Origin: VAZQ01 sp963821505
Lineage (GTDB): Bacteria > Pseudomonadota > Alphaproteobacteria > Rhizobiales > Xanthobacteraceae
NCBI GenBank assembly: GCA_963821505.1
Contig: CAWGEH010000006.1
Coordinates: forward strand, 148,762-212,761
Direction: 5' to 3'
Length of the DNA stretch: 64,000 bases
Positions 27,941 to 36,566 of the stretch are shown one piece after another. The position numbers were made by a program, and so were the translations under genes. Every line of letters begins with the position of its first letter. Position 1 is the stretch's first letter. The notes under the pieces are model-generated. The model did no database searches and had not been told where the DNA came from. It was given only the letters and a program-made list of their open reading frames with translations.

Positions 27941-28317
27941 TTTTCCGCTCGTGGCTGGGCGAGCGCGTCGCTCACCGCCCGGCGCACGGTGCCCAGCGAG
28001 AACGGCTTGGCGATAACGTCGAAAACCAGCGCATCGAGGCCATTCGCCCGCTCGCGCTGGTCGGCGTAGCCGGTCATCAGCAGGATGGTCACGTCGGGAT
28101 GCGCGCGGGCGGCGGCATGCGCCAGCGCGATGCCGTCCATCACCGGCATGCGGATATCGGTGAGCAGGAGCTCGAACGCGCCGTTTTCGCGACCCAGCAC
28201 ATCGAGCGCCTGCGCGCCGTCGTTCGCCGTGATGACCTCGTGCCCGTCCTGCTTGAGCGCGCGCGCGATCAGGCTGCGGATCGCTTCCTCGTCCTCTGCA
28301 ATCAGAATGCGTGCCAT
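27937..28317 (-). CDS. cpdR: CpdR-type single-domain response regulator
   Basis: A 126-residue receiver-only protein starting MARILIAEDEEAIRSLIARA. The phospho-acceptor is Asp54 in LLLTDIRMPVMDG, with ILLMTGYADQRERANGLDALVFDVIAKPF close to known CpdR sequences. CpdR receives phosphate through CckA-ChpT; unphosphorylated it directs ClpXP to degrade CtrA and others, tying it to cell-cycle control. Start ATG 28317 follows the ribosome site GAGGAGAG. Its TAG stop lies in the CTAG edge of repeat A1. Confidence 0.9.
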   Translation of the reverse strand: MARILIAEDEEAIRSLIARALKQDGHEVITANDGAQALDVLGRENGAFELLLTDIRMPVMDGIALAHAAARAHPDVTILLMTGYADQRERANGLDALVFDVIAKPFSLGTVRRAVSDALAQPRAEN

Positions 28318-28700
28318 GCGACTCTCCTCTGGCAGCGCGGTCAAGGCACCTTCGAGCCGCTTCGCCTGCGGGCAATTCGGTTCCGGCGCGACGGTAGCGG
28401 CCGGGCGTTAACGAATGGAAACCGGCGCAGCCCTCAGGTTCCACCCCGGACCGGGGATCGCAGGGCGGCGGAGGGCCCTCGTCCCGGTCGTGGCCCGGGG
28501 CGTTCGTTGCGCGCCGGGCGCAGCGAAGGCGCCGTGTCGCTGCTATAAAAGCCCCGGTCGAGCCGGGGGAGCAACGCGCGCGGTCCCCACCGGCCGTGCG
28601 CCAGCCGGGGCGCCGCGCTGGCGCGCCCCGGGCTTGCCCGGGTCGCGCGTCTCAACATTGCGCAAGTCGGGCAAGCCCCGACTTGCGACGGGAGAGGCAC
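28318..28700. other. Divergent cpdR-ftsE intergenic region, GC-rich and hairpin-dense
   Basis: 383 nt with no credible gene. It contains several strong palindromes: AGCCCCGGTCGAGCCGGGG, CCCGGGCTTGCCCGGG and GCAAGTCGGG...CCCCGACTTGC directly ahead of ftsE. A GTTAACG stretch near 28408 could hold a CtrA half site. Probably a structured ftsE leader. Confidence 0.5.
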
Positions 28701-29360
28701 GTGGTCCGATTCGAACATGTAGGATTGCGCTATGGGCCCGGTCCCGAGGTGCTGCGCGACCTTACTTTCCGCATCGATCCGCGCTCGTTCCAGTTCCTCA
28801 CCGGCCCTTCGGGCGCCGGCAAGACCTCGCTCTTGCGTCTGCTGTTCCTCTCGCTGCGGCCCACGCGCGGGCTGGTCACGCTGTTCGGTCATGATATCGC
28901 CACGCTGAGCAAGGACGCGCTGGCAACGCTGCGGCGGCGCATCGGCATTGTATTTCAGGATTTCCGCCTGCTCGACCACATGACGACCTACGAGAACGTC
29001 GCCCTGCCGCTGCGGGTGATCGGCCAAGCCGAGGACAGCTATCGCGAGGAGGTCGTGGAGCTCTTGAACTGGGTCGGGCTCGGAGATCGCGTGTCGGCGC
29101 TGCCGCCGGTGCTCTCCGGGGGAGAGAAGCAGCGCGCGGCGATCGCACGGGCCGTGATTGCGCGTCCCCAGCTCCTGCTTGCCGACGAGCCCACGGGCAA
29201 CGTCGATCCCAACCTGGCGCAACGGCTGTTGCGGCTGTTCGTTGAACTCCACAAGTCCGGCACGTCGGTCGTCATCGCCACCCACGACATCGCGCTGATG
29301 GATCAGTTCGACGCGCGCCGGCTTGTGCTGCACGAGGGCCGCCTGCATGTCTATGAGTGA
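28701..29360 (+). CDS. ftsE: Cell division ATP-binding protein FtsE
   Basis: The 219-residue ABC ATPase partner of FtsX in the divisome. Walker A is GPSGAGKTS, the Q-loop is FQDFRLLDHMTTYENVALPL, the signature is LSGGEKQRAAIARA, Walker B is LLLADEPTGNVDP and the H-loop is ATHD. FtsEX controls septal peptidoglycan hydrolases. Start GTG 28701 is backed by GGGAGAGG eight bases upstream. The C-terminus overlaps the ftsX start by 8 nt. Confidence 0.96.
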   Translation: MVRFEHVGLRYGPGPEVLRDLTFRIDPRSFQFLTGPSGAGKTSLLRLLFLSLRPTRGLVTLFGHDIATLSKDALATLRRRIGIVFQDFRLLDHMTTYENVALPLRVIGQAEDSYREEVVELLNWVGLGDRVSALPPVLSGGEKQRAAIARAVIARPQLLLADEPTGNVDPNLAQRLLRLFVELHKSGTSVVIATHDIALMDQFDARRLVLHEGRLHVYE

Positions 29361-30328
29361 CGCGAGCATGCAAGAGCCGCAATCCCACAAGCTCGACGGG
29401 CCGTCCGAGCTTGCGCTCCAGCCGCTGCCGCGGTTCGAGACGCCGATCGTGCCGCAGGCAACGATCTCCGGGCGCGCCCTCGTGGCAGTGGTCGCGATCA
29501 TGACCTTTCTGGCTTCGCTGACCACGGGCGCCGTCATGCTGGTGCGCGCTGCGGCGAGCGAATGGCAAGCGGACGTGGCGCGCGAGGTCACGATCCAGAT
29601 CCGCCAGGCCGCCGGTCGCGACATCGAGGCGGACATCGCCAAGGCCGTCGCCGTCGCCCGTGCATCTCCCGGCGTCGCCGAGGTGCGACCCTATTCCAGG
29701 GAAGAGACCGCGCGCCTGCTCGAGCCATGGCTGGGAAGCGGAATTCGAACTCGACGATCTTCCGGTCCCGCGCCTCATCATCGTTCGCATCGCGCCCGGC
29801 GCGACGCCGGATCTCGCGCAATTGCGCCAGACCCTCGGCGAGCAAATCGCCGGCGCGACCCTCGACGACCACCGCGGCTTCGTCCAACGCATGCGCACCG
29901 TGTCCAGCGCCATTCTTGCGGTCGGCATCGGCGTGCTGGTGCTGGTCCTGGTCGCTACCGTGCTCTCGGTTGCGTTTGCGACCCGCGCCGCCATGGCGAC
30001 CAATCGTCCGGTGATCGAGGTGCTGCATTTCATCGGCGCCAAGGACAGCTTCATCGCCGCACATTTCCAGCGGCACTTCCTGCAATTGGGACTGAAAGGG
30101 GGAGTGATCGGCGGCGGCGGCGCCATCGCGCTGTTCGCGCTCGCCGCGCTCGCGGGCGGGTGGTTCGTGGGCACGGCCGGGAGCGATCAGTTCGCCGCCT
30201 TGTTCGGGGGCGCTTCCATCGGGGCGCTGGGCTATCTGGCGATGCTGGCACAAATTGGCCTGATGGCCTTCGTCACCGCCGCGACCTCGCGCAACACGGT
30301 CGATCGCACCATCGAAACCATTCCTTAA
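29353..30328 (+). pseudogene. ftsX: Cell division protein FtsX, read with one frameshift
   Basis: The membrane partner of FtsE: one N-terminal transmembrane helix (VAVVAIMTFLASLTTGAVML), a periplasmic ECD, then three C-terminal helices (AILAVGIGVLVLVLVATVLSV and so on) with HFIGAKDSFIAAHFQRHFL. The frame is lost at 29747-29752. Removing one A from GAACTC gives ...LGSGIRLDDLPVPRLI and a 324-residue protein of normal length. FtsX is usually important for division, so a base-calling error is more likely than a real mutation. Start ATG 29353 overlaps ftsE. Confidence 0.88.
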
Positions 30329-30403
30329 GCAAGCTTGTCGCCAGTTGCATTGCCACCGGACCGCCGAATTTTGCGCTATGATTGTGCAGGAACGGATTGA
30401 GAG

Positions 30404-31096
30404 ATGCCGACGGCTGGATCCGACACTGATGACGGCACCGCCGAGGCGGCTCGTTCGGGCGAGCCGCCCGCCCGCCCGTCCCGCGCGCTGCTGTGGCGCG
30501 TCGGCTGGTCGACTTTGCTGCTCTGCGCGGTCGCCGTCCTGCTCCTGGGGCTGGGTTTCGTCTGGTTCATCTGGCGTGTGCCGGCCGACGAAGTCCCGCT
30601 CGACCGCGACGCGGACGGCATTGTCGCGCTCACGGGCGGCGCCTCGCGCATCGCCGACGCGATCGAGTTGCTGGCATCCGGCCGCGGCAAGCGGTTGCTG
30701 ATCAGCGGTGCGAATCGTGCAACCAATTCCAACGAAATCTCGCGCCTCAATCCGGAGTTCAAGCGTTGGGTGCGCTGCTGCGTGGACTTCGACCGGTCCC
30801 TCAACACCCTGGGCAATGCCATCGAGACCAAGCGCTGGGCCGAAAGCCAGGGCTTCCGCTCATTGATCGTGGTGACGTCGAACTATCACATGCCGCGCGC
30901 GCTCGCCGAGATCTCGCACCAGCTCCCCGGCGTTGCACTCGTGCCTTTCCCGGTGGTGACGGACCGTCAGCGTGCGGAGCCGTGGTGGGCGGGCGGGACA
31001 ACGACGAAGCTGATGCTTTCCGAATATGTGAAATACGTGTTCGCCAGACTGCGCATGGGGCTCAATCGCGCCGCCAGGGCAGGCGCAGCGAGCTAG
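30404..31096 (+). CDS. YdcF/DUF218 family membrane-anchored protein
   Basis: A 230-residue protein with one transmembrane helix near residues 33-57 and a DUF218 domain. The landmarks are GIVALTGGASRIADAIELL, RLLISGAN, NTLGNAIETKRWA and LIVVTSNYHMPRALAEI. Related proteins (SanA, ElyC, YdcF) act on envelope polymers or bind nucleotides; the exact role is unknown. It follows ftsX in the same direction by 75 nt. Its TAG stop is the first TAG of a CTAG-bounded repeat. Confidence 0.85.
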   Translation: MPTAGSDTDDGTAEAARSGEPPARPSRALLWRVGWSTLLLCAVAVLLLGLGFVWFIWRVPADEVPLDRDADGIVALTGGASRIADAIELLASGRGKRLLISGANRATNSNEISRLNPEFKRWVRCCVDFDRSLNTLGNAIETKRWAESQGFRSLIVVTSNYHMPRALAEISHQLPGVALVPFPVVTDRQRAEPWWAGGTTTKLMLSEYVKYVFARLRMGLNRAARAGAAS

Positions 31097-31161
31097 TGTT
31101 TGACGTTCCTACCAAGGACTCGCGGCAATACTGGTCGGAACGTCAAATTCGCCACACCAGA
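31093..31161. repeat. CTAG-bounded palindromic repeat, family D
   Basis: It carries perfect 11-bp arms TTTGACGTTCC (31099) and GGAACGTCAAA (31137) and ends CACACCAG, a degenerate CTAG edge. It abuts a family C element. Its left CTAG is the ydcF stop codon. Confidence 0.75.
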
Positions 31162-31258
31162 GCGAAATCGCTGCACATTGAATTGCGATTTCGCTTCAAG
31201 CATTTGTTTGGTCGCATGATCTTATCCGAAAAGTCTGCAACTTTTCGGGATCATGCTC
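31161..31258. repeat. Palindromic repeat, family C (copy 3), overlapping the plsC start
   Basis: AGCGAAATCGC...GCGATTTCGCT followed by GCATGATC...GATCATGC. About 90% alike by eye to 20419-20520. The annotated ATG of plsC (31253) lies in its last bases. Confidence 0.85.
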
Positions 31259-32053
31259 CAGGCGATCAACCAAAGGGTCTTGCTTGTGCTCGCCGTTCGG
31301 TCCGTCGTTTTCAACGTTCTGTTTTATCTCAATCTGCTGGTGCAGATCCTTGCGGCATTGCCGACGCTGGTGATGCCGCGCTGGGGCATCCTCGCGGTTG
31401 CCAGATTCTGGGCGCGCAGCAATCTGTGGCTGCTGCGCGCGGTCTGCGGCATCAAGGCCGAGTTTCGGGGCTTGGACAAGATTCCGTCCGGGCCGCTCCT
31501 GGTCGCCTGCAAGCACCAGTCGCTGTGGGAGACATTCGCGCTGCTGCTGATCTTGCCGGATCCGGCCTACATCATGAAGCGCGAGTTGATGTGGATCCCG
31601 TTCTTCGGCTGGTACGCCTGGAAGGCCGGCATGATCCCGATCGACCGCAGCAGGGGCTCGCAGGCGCTTGCCGACATGAACGCCTGCGCGTGCGCGGAGC
31701 TTGCGCGCAATCGCCAGATCATCATCTTTCCCGAAGGCACGCGCCGGTCTCCCGGCGCCGAACCGAGATACAAGTACGGGGTCGTGCACCTCTACATGGA
31801 AAGCGGCGTTCCGTGTCTTCCGGTCGCCCTCAATTCGGGCCTGTTCTGGCCGCGCCGCTCGCTTCGCCGCTATCCCGGCGTCGTGCGGGTCGAGGTGCTC
31901 GACCCGATTCCGCCGGGTCTCGGCAAGGAAGCATTCTTCTCGCGGCTGCAGCGCGATATCGAAACCGCGACCGCGCGCCTGGTTGCCGAGGGTGCGCGCG
32001 AACTGGCGAAGAGCAGAATTGAACGCACGTCGTTGGCCGCTCCGTCACCCTGA
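31253..32053 (+). CDS. plsC: 1-Acyl-sn-glycerol-3-phosphate acyltransferase
   Basis: It acylates lysophosphatidate in phospholipid synthesis. Motif I is KHQSLWETF, with Glu where most PlsC proteins have Asp (HX4D). Motif III is FPEGTRRSPG, and the N-terminal membrane helix is VVFNVLFYLNLLVQILAALPTLV. The 266-residue start at ATG 31253 falls inside repeat C3. A TTG at 31280 or GTG at 31286 (VLAVRSVVFN) could be the ancestral start. It converges on the ChaC gene. Confidence 0.88.
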   Translation: MLQAINQRVLLVLAVRSVVFNVLFYLNLLVQILAALPTLVMPRWGILAVARFWARSNLWLLRAVCGIKAEFRGLDKIPSGPLLVACKHQSLWETFALLLILPDPAYIMKRELMWIPFFGWYAWKAGMIPIDRSRGSQALADMNACACAELARNRQIIIFPEGTRRSPGAEPRYKYGVVHLYMESGVPCLPVALNSGLFWPRRSLRRYPGVVRVEVLDPIPPGLGKEAFFSRLQRDIETATARLVAEGARELAKSRIERTSLAAPSP

Positions 32054-32083
32054 GGCGGATGCGCGTTGCAGTTCAGGGTGACG
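32043..32083. terminator. Bidirectional hairpin holding both convergent stop codons
   Basis: Perfect 11-bp arms CGTCACCCTGA (32043-32053) and TCAGGGTGACG (32073-32083). The left arm ends in the plsC TGA and the right arm begins with the TCA complement of the ChaC stop. No T-run is present. Confidence 0.7.
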
Positions 32084-32651
32084 AAGGCGCGCCCGCCTCG
32101 TGCGTGCCGGCGAGCCTCGCGGCGAGCAGGTGCAACTCGCTCTCGCGATAGCCGAGCTGTTCCAGCGCCCCGACCGTCGCGATGACGTAGTCGCGGTTGG
32201 CGCCGGATTGGCCGTGGCCCTGGCGCACATGGTGCAATTGCTGATCGAGCGTGAGCCGCCCGGCATATTGGGCATGTCCGCGATCGACCATGTAACAGAG
32301 CGCCGGCACCCGCTGTTCGGACGCCTGCCTGAGCCAGATCGGGCGCACGCATTCCCGGTAGACCGACGTGACCTGCTCGCGCGCGCGCAAGTACGCGATG
32401 GTGTTGCCGCGTTCCGCCGCTGGTACACGATAGGCGACGCCGCGACAGGTCCCGCCGTGATCGAGGCCAAGCACCAGACCCGGCCGCTCGGGCGTCCCGC
32501 GGTGGACGAAGGAATAGACGCAGAGCGCCCGGTGGGCGCCGACCAGCCGGGCCTCGACGCGCTCGACAAAGGCAAAGTCCGGCCGCCACATCAGTGAGCC
32601 ATAGGCGAACACCCAGAGGTCCTGGGCGGCGTGCACGGGATTCGGATCCAT
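32073..32651 (-). CDS. ChaC-like gamma-glutamylcyclotransferase
   Basis: A 192-residue protein of the glutathione-specific gamma-glutamylcyclotransferase family, which degrades glutathione to 5-oxoproline and Cys-Gly. The substrate loop VFAYGSLMWRPDF is near residue 15. LREREQV-type text (YLRAREQVTSVYRE) includes the expected catalytic Glu. Start ATG 32651. The 205 nt beyond its start are gene-free. Confidence 0.88.
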   Translation of the reverse strand: MDPNPVHAAQDLWVFAYGSLMWRPDFAFVERVEARLVGAHRALCVYSFVHRGTPERPGLVLGLDHGGTCRGVAYRVPAAERGNTIAYLRAREQVTSVYRECVRPIWLRQASEQRVPALCYMVDRGHAQYAGRLTLDQQLHHVRQGHGQSGANRDYVIATVGALEQLGYRESELHLLAARLAGTHEAGAPSSP

Positions 32652-32856
32652 GCTGTGATATCAGAGAAATGCAGTGCCGCGCGCAAGCCGGCACGCTCCT
32701 GCCCGCGCGCGCTCGGCCATGGGAGCGCGCCGGGCGGCTGCGCCCATTGCGGCTGAAGGCGCTGGAATGACTTCGAAACGCCGCAATCGACGCCTTGGAG
32801 AAGGCCCGCCTCGGGGGCTCCCGCAGCCATGACTGATCCGCACAGGAACGCCATCG

Positions 32857-33978
32857 ATGTCTCATTCCGCTTACTCCGCGGCTCGTCCCCGCCGCCGGTA
32901 TTGGCCGTTGTTCCTTCCGTTCGCCGTCTTGGCGCTCATCGTTGCCGCCTGGACGGCGCTCTGGTTCTATGCCGCCGCGCGCGCGGAGACGGAGATCGCG
33001 GGATGGCGCGAGCGCGAGCGGCAGACCGGGCGCCCGCAGGACTGCGCGTCGCAGTTGATCGGCGGCTATCCGTTCCGGATCGAGGTGCGCTGCGGCGGCG
33101 CCACGTTCGAGCTCAAGGGTACGCCCACGCTGCAGCTCAAGTTGCCTTTCGTTCTGGCCGCCGCGCAGGTCTATGATCCGAAGCTCCTGATCGGCGAGTT
33201 CACCGGCCCGCTCGACATCTCCGAGCCTGGGTCGCGGCCTACCGTTGTCGCCAACTGGACGCTCGCTCAGGCCAGCGTGCGCGGCCTGCCGGCGGATGTC
33301 GAGCGCGCCTCGCTAGTCCTCGATGCTCCGGTCGTCCGCGATCCCGACAGCGCCGGCGACGATGCTCTGTTCAAGGCGCAGCGCCTGGAGCTGCATGGCC
33401 GCCCAGCTGTCGGCTCCACTCCCGATAATCCCCTGATCGAAACCGTCCTGCGGCTCAGCGCCGCCGTCGCCGCCAGGCTCCATCCGCTGGCCGCAAAGCC
33501 GATCGATGCCGACATCACGACCGTGCTGCGCGGCATCAACGATATCGCTCACAAGCCATGGCCGGTGCGGCTCAAGGAATGGCAGGCGCGCGACGGAGAG
33601 CTCGAGATCGTCAAGGCGCGCCTTGCGCAGGAGGATGTGATCGCGGTGGGCACCGGCACACTCAAGCTCACCTCGCGGGGTGGGCTCGACGGCAATCTGC
33701 AAGTGACCGTCGTCGGGATCGAAAAAGTCCTCAAGATGTTCGACATCGATCGCATCATGTCGGAGGGGCAGATCGGGGCGACGCTGAGCGCGCTCGATCG
33801 ACTGGTTCCCGGGCTCGGCGGGATCGCCCGCCAGAACGCGGCGCCCGGTTTGGTCGCCGCCCTCGGCCAGCGGACGGTGCTGGAAGGAAAGCCGGCGGTC
33901 GCTTTTCCCGTTCGTTTCGCCGACGGCACGGTTTTCCTCGGGGCGTTTCAAGTGGGCCAGGTGGCTCCCTTGTTCTGA
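32857..33978 (+). CDS. DUF2125 family membrane-anchored protein
   Basis: A 373-residue protein with an N-terminal transmembrane helix (YWPLFLPFAVLALIVAAWTALWFY) and a long beta-rich extracytoplasmic domain. The landmarks are GGYPFRIEVRCGGATFEL near residue 70 and KPWPVRLKEWQARDGELEI near residue 230. This is the alphaproteobacterial DUF2125 family, function unknown. The TGA stop is directly followed by the CTAG of repeat A2. Confidence 0.85.
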   Translation: MSHSAYSAARPRRRYWPLFLPFAVLALIVAAWTALWFYAAARAETEIAGWRERERQTGRPQDCASQLIGGYPFRIEVRCGGATFELKGTPTLQLKLPFVLAAAQVYDPKLLIGEFTGPLDISEPGSRPTVVANWTLAQASVRGLPADVERASLVLDAPVVRDPDSAGDDALFKAQRLELHGRPAVGSTPDNPLIETVLRLSAAVAARLHPLAAKPIDADITTVLRGINDIAHKPWPVRLKEWQARDGELEIVKARLAQEDVIAVGTGTLKLTSRGGLDGNLQVTVVGIEKVLKMFDIDRIMSEGQIGATLSALDRLVPGLGGIARQNAAPGLVAALGQRTVLEGKPAVAFPVRFADGTVFLGAFQVGQVAPLF

Positions 33979-34352
33979 CTAGCGCATGCTCCGGAAAAGT
34001 GGGAACCGGTTTTCCGAACAGAACATGCGCAAAATCGAAGAATTTAGAGCGCATCACGATTTGACCCAATCGGGATGCGCTCTAGCGCATGCTCCGGAAA
34101 AGTGGGAACCGGTTTTCCGAACAGAACATGCGCAAAATCGAAGAATCTAGAGCGCATCACGATTTGACCCAATCGGGATGCGCTCTGCTGGTCCGATTCC
34201 GAAGTTCGCCAGCGCTCGCGGCACATTACGATGCGAAGTTCGGAGTTTAAGGACCACTAGCAACTCTATGAATTCTAGTGCCCCTTTTGAACCCGAAGTT
34301 CGCGATTGAACTTGCCGCGCGATGTGCGCGAACTTCGGGTTCGCGGCACTAG
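33979..34352. repeat. Composite of CTAG-bounded repeats A2-A3-B1
   Basis: Two tandem family A units (33979-34085 and 34082-about 34187) share a CTAG. Family B in reversed order follows: module B-b to 34260, a CAACTCTATGAATT linker, then module B-a 34275-34352. B-a has arms CTAGTGCC / GGCACTAG around facing GAAGTTCGCG and CGCGAACTTC. This fills the whole DUF2125-tyrC gap; the right-hand CTAG supplies the tyrC stop. Confidence 0.9.
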
Positions 34353-35314
34353 TCCTCCGCCGCATACGGCCGTGGTAGCGGCGGGTGCGGCAGATCGGGA
34401 TGGGGCCGGCCGAAGTCGGGTGCGGGCGAATCCTGGCCGATCTCGACAATACCGCGGCGGATCGCGCGCGTGCGGGTGAACTGATTGAACAGCGTCTCGC
34501 CGTCGCCGCGGCGGATCGCGCGCGTGAGCGTCGCCAGGTCCTCGCTGAAGCGGCCGAGCATTTCCAGCACCGCGTCCTTGTTGGCGAGGAAGACGTCCCG
34601 CCACATGGTCGGATCGGAGGCGGCGATGCGGGTGAAATCGCGAAAGCCGCCGGCCGAGAACTGCAGCACCTCGGAGCGCGTCACCTGGCTCAATTCATCG
34701 GCGGTGCCGACGATGGTATAGGCGATGAGATGCGGCAGGTGGCTGGTGATGCCCAGCACGAGATCATGGTGCTCGGCCGACATGGTCTCGACATTGGCCC
34801 CGAGCAGCCGCCAGAACGCCGCGAGCCGTGCGACCGCAGCCGGGTCGGCGCCGGGCGGCGGCGTGAGGATGCACCAGCGGTCGACGAACAATTCGGCAAA
34901 GCCGGCGTCCGGCCCGGAATTTTCCGTGCCGGCGACCGGGTGGGCCGGCACGAAATGCACGCCCGCTGGAATATGGGGCGACATGTCGCGCACGATCGCG
35001 CCTTTGACCGAGCCGACGTCGGAGACGATCGCGCCGGGGGCAAGCTGCGGGCCGATCTCGGCGGCGACCGCGCCGCAGGCACCGACCGGGATGGCGACGA
35101 TGACGAGGTCGGCGCCTTCGGCTGCTGCCGCGCTGGTTTCGACCACCTGATCGGCGAGCCCCAGTTCGGCGACGCGTCGGCGCGTGGCGGCGGAGCGGGC
35201 GGTGGCGACGATGGAACGGACCGCGCCCTGCGCCCGCGCCGAGCGTGCGATCGAGGACCCGATCAAGCCCATTCCGATCAGCGCCAGGCGATTGAAAATG
35301 GGTTGTCCGCTCAT
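34349..35314 (-). CDS. tyrC: Prephenate/arogenate dehydrogenase
   Basis: A 321-residue dehydrogenase for tyrosine synthesis. The Rossmann motif is LIGMGLIGSSIARSA at residues 12-26. The substrate segments are SDVGSVKGAIV, PAHPVAGTENSGPDAGFAELF and HDLVLGITSHLPHLIAY. Whether prephenate or arogenate is preferred cannot be told. The ATG overlaps the hisC stop (ATGA), and the operon is chorismate mutase-hisC-tyrC. The TAG stop comes from the CTAG edge of repeat B1. Confidence 0.92.
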   Translation of the reverse strand: MSGQPIFNRLALIGMGLIGSSIARSARAQGAVRSIVATARSAATRRRVAELGLADQVVETSAAAAEGADLVIVAIPVGACGAVAAEIGPQLAPGAIVSDVGSVKGAIVRDMSPHIPAGVHFVPAHPVAGTENSGPDAGFAELFVDRWCILTPPPGADPAAVARLAAFWRLLGANVETMSAEHHDLVLGITSHLPHLIAYTIVGTADELSQVTRSEVLQFSAGGFRDFTRIAASDPTMWRDVFLANKDAVLEMLGRFSEDLATLTRAIRRGDGETLFNQFTRTRAIRRGIVEIGQDSPAPDFGRPHPDLPHPPLPRPYAAED

Positions 35315-36429
35315 TGCGGCCCAGGATCTTTACGGCCCATGAACTCAGCCAGCGCCGCGACCGCGAGGCGATTGGCCTCCTCGCTGCCGACCGTCATGCG
35401 CAACGCGTTCGGCAGCTTGTAGGCCTTGACGCGGCGCAGGATCAGGCCGCGCCGCGTGAGGAAGGCGTCGGCATCCTCCGCCGTGCGGCCTTTGTCGTCG
35501 GGGAAATGGATCAGGACGAAATTCGCGATGCTCGGGGTCACCTGCAGCCCGAGCTTGCCGATTTCGACCTGCAGCCAGGACAGCCATCGGTCATTGTGCG
35601 CGCGTGACGCCTCCACGTGCGCGCTGTCCTGGATCGCCGCGATCCCGGCCGCCATCGCCGCCGAATTGACGTTGAACGGGCCGCGGATGCGATTGATGGC
35701 ATCGACCACGTGCGCCGGCCCGTACAGCCAGCCGAGACGCAGCGCCGCAAGCCCGTAGATTTTGGAGAACGTGCGGCACATGACCACGTTCTCACAGGTG
35801 GCGACGAGCTCGATGCCGGCCTCGTAATCGTTGCGGCGAACGTATTCGGCATAGGCGGCATCGAGCACGAGCAGCACATGCGGCGGCAGAGCGCGCTGCA
35901 GCCGCTTCACTTCGTCGAACGGCACGTAGGTGCCGGTCGGGTTGTTGGGGTTGGCGAGGAAGACCACCTTGGTCCGTTCGTTCACCGCCGCCAGGATGGC
36001 GTCGACGTCGGCCGTGTAGTTGGTCTCCGCCGCCGCGATCGGCGTCGCGCCGGACCCGAGCGTGGCGATCGGGTAGATCAGAAATCCGTGCGTGGTGTGG
36101 ATCGCCTCGTCGCCGTCGCAGAGATAGGCATCGGCGATGAGGTTCAGCAGATCGTCGGAGCCGGCGCCGCAGACGATGCGGCCGGGATCGAGCCCGAAGG
36201 CGCGCCCGATCGCCTCGCGCAACGCGGTCGCGGCGCCGTCGGGATAGTCCTCCAGGTGCTCGGCGATCGCGCGATAGGCGGCCACCGCCTTCGGGCTTGG
36301 GCCGAGCGGCGTCTCGTTCGACGACAGCTTGAACACGCGGGCAGCGCCGGGCGCCGTGCTCTTGCCCGGCACGTAGGGATCGATCGCGAGCACGCCGGGA
36401 CGCGGTTGCGGACGCTGCAGGGCGCTCAT
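35311..36429 (-). CDS. hisC: Histidinol-phosphate aminotransferase
   Basis: A PLP aminotransferase (class II) of 372 residues acting in histidine synthesis and, in this context, probably also on prephenate or aromatic keto acids. The landmarks are LSSNETPLGPSPKA, LANPNNPTGTYVP, DAAYAEYV and the PLP lysine in RTFSKIYGLAALRLGW. Its position between chorismate mutase and tyrC is the standard alphaproteobacterial arrangement and supports an aromatic role (HisC2-like). Start ATG 36429. Confidence 0.93.
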   Translation of the reverse strand: MSALQRPQPRPGVLAIDPYVPGKSTAPGAARVFKLSSNETPLGPSPKAVAAYRAIAEHLEDYPDGAATALREAIGRAFGLDPGRIVCGAGSDDLLNLIADAYLCDGDEAIHTTHGFLIYPIATLGSGATPIAAAETNYTADVDAILAAVNERTKVVFLANPNNPTGTYVPFDEVKRLQRALPPHVLLVLDAAYAEYVRRNDYEAGIELVATCENVVMCRTFSKIYGLAALRLGWLYGPAHVVDAINRIRGPFNVNSAAMAAGIAAIQDSAHVEASRAHNDRWLSWLQVEIGKLGLQVTPSIANFVLIHFPDDKGRTAEDADAFLTRRGLILRRVKAYKLPNALRMTVGSEEANRLAVAALAEFMGRKDPGPQ

Positions 36430-36566
36430 GTCTTCAACCTTGCTTGTTCGCATGCCGGGCAAAAGCGCGGGCATGCGGCGATCATCGAAAGTAGCATGGC
36501 CGCGCGGCGCCTCATCGTTGTCCATGATCCCGCAATCGACCGCGTTTGCCGCGAGACGGCCTCGGC

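Noticed and set aside
28415..28894. Open frame crossing the cpdR-ftsE gap
   Set aside because: Runs out of frame over ftsE; Arg/Pro/Gly-rich shadow of the hairpin-dense leader.
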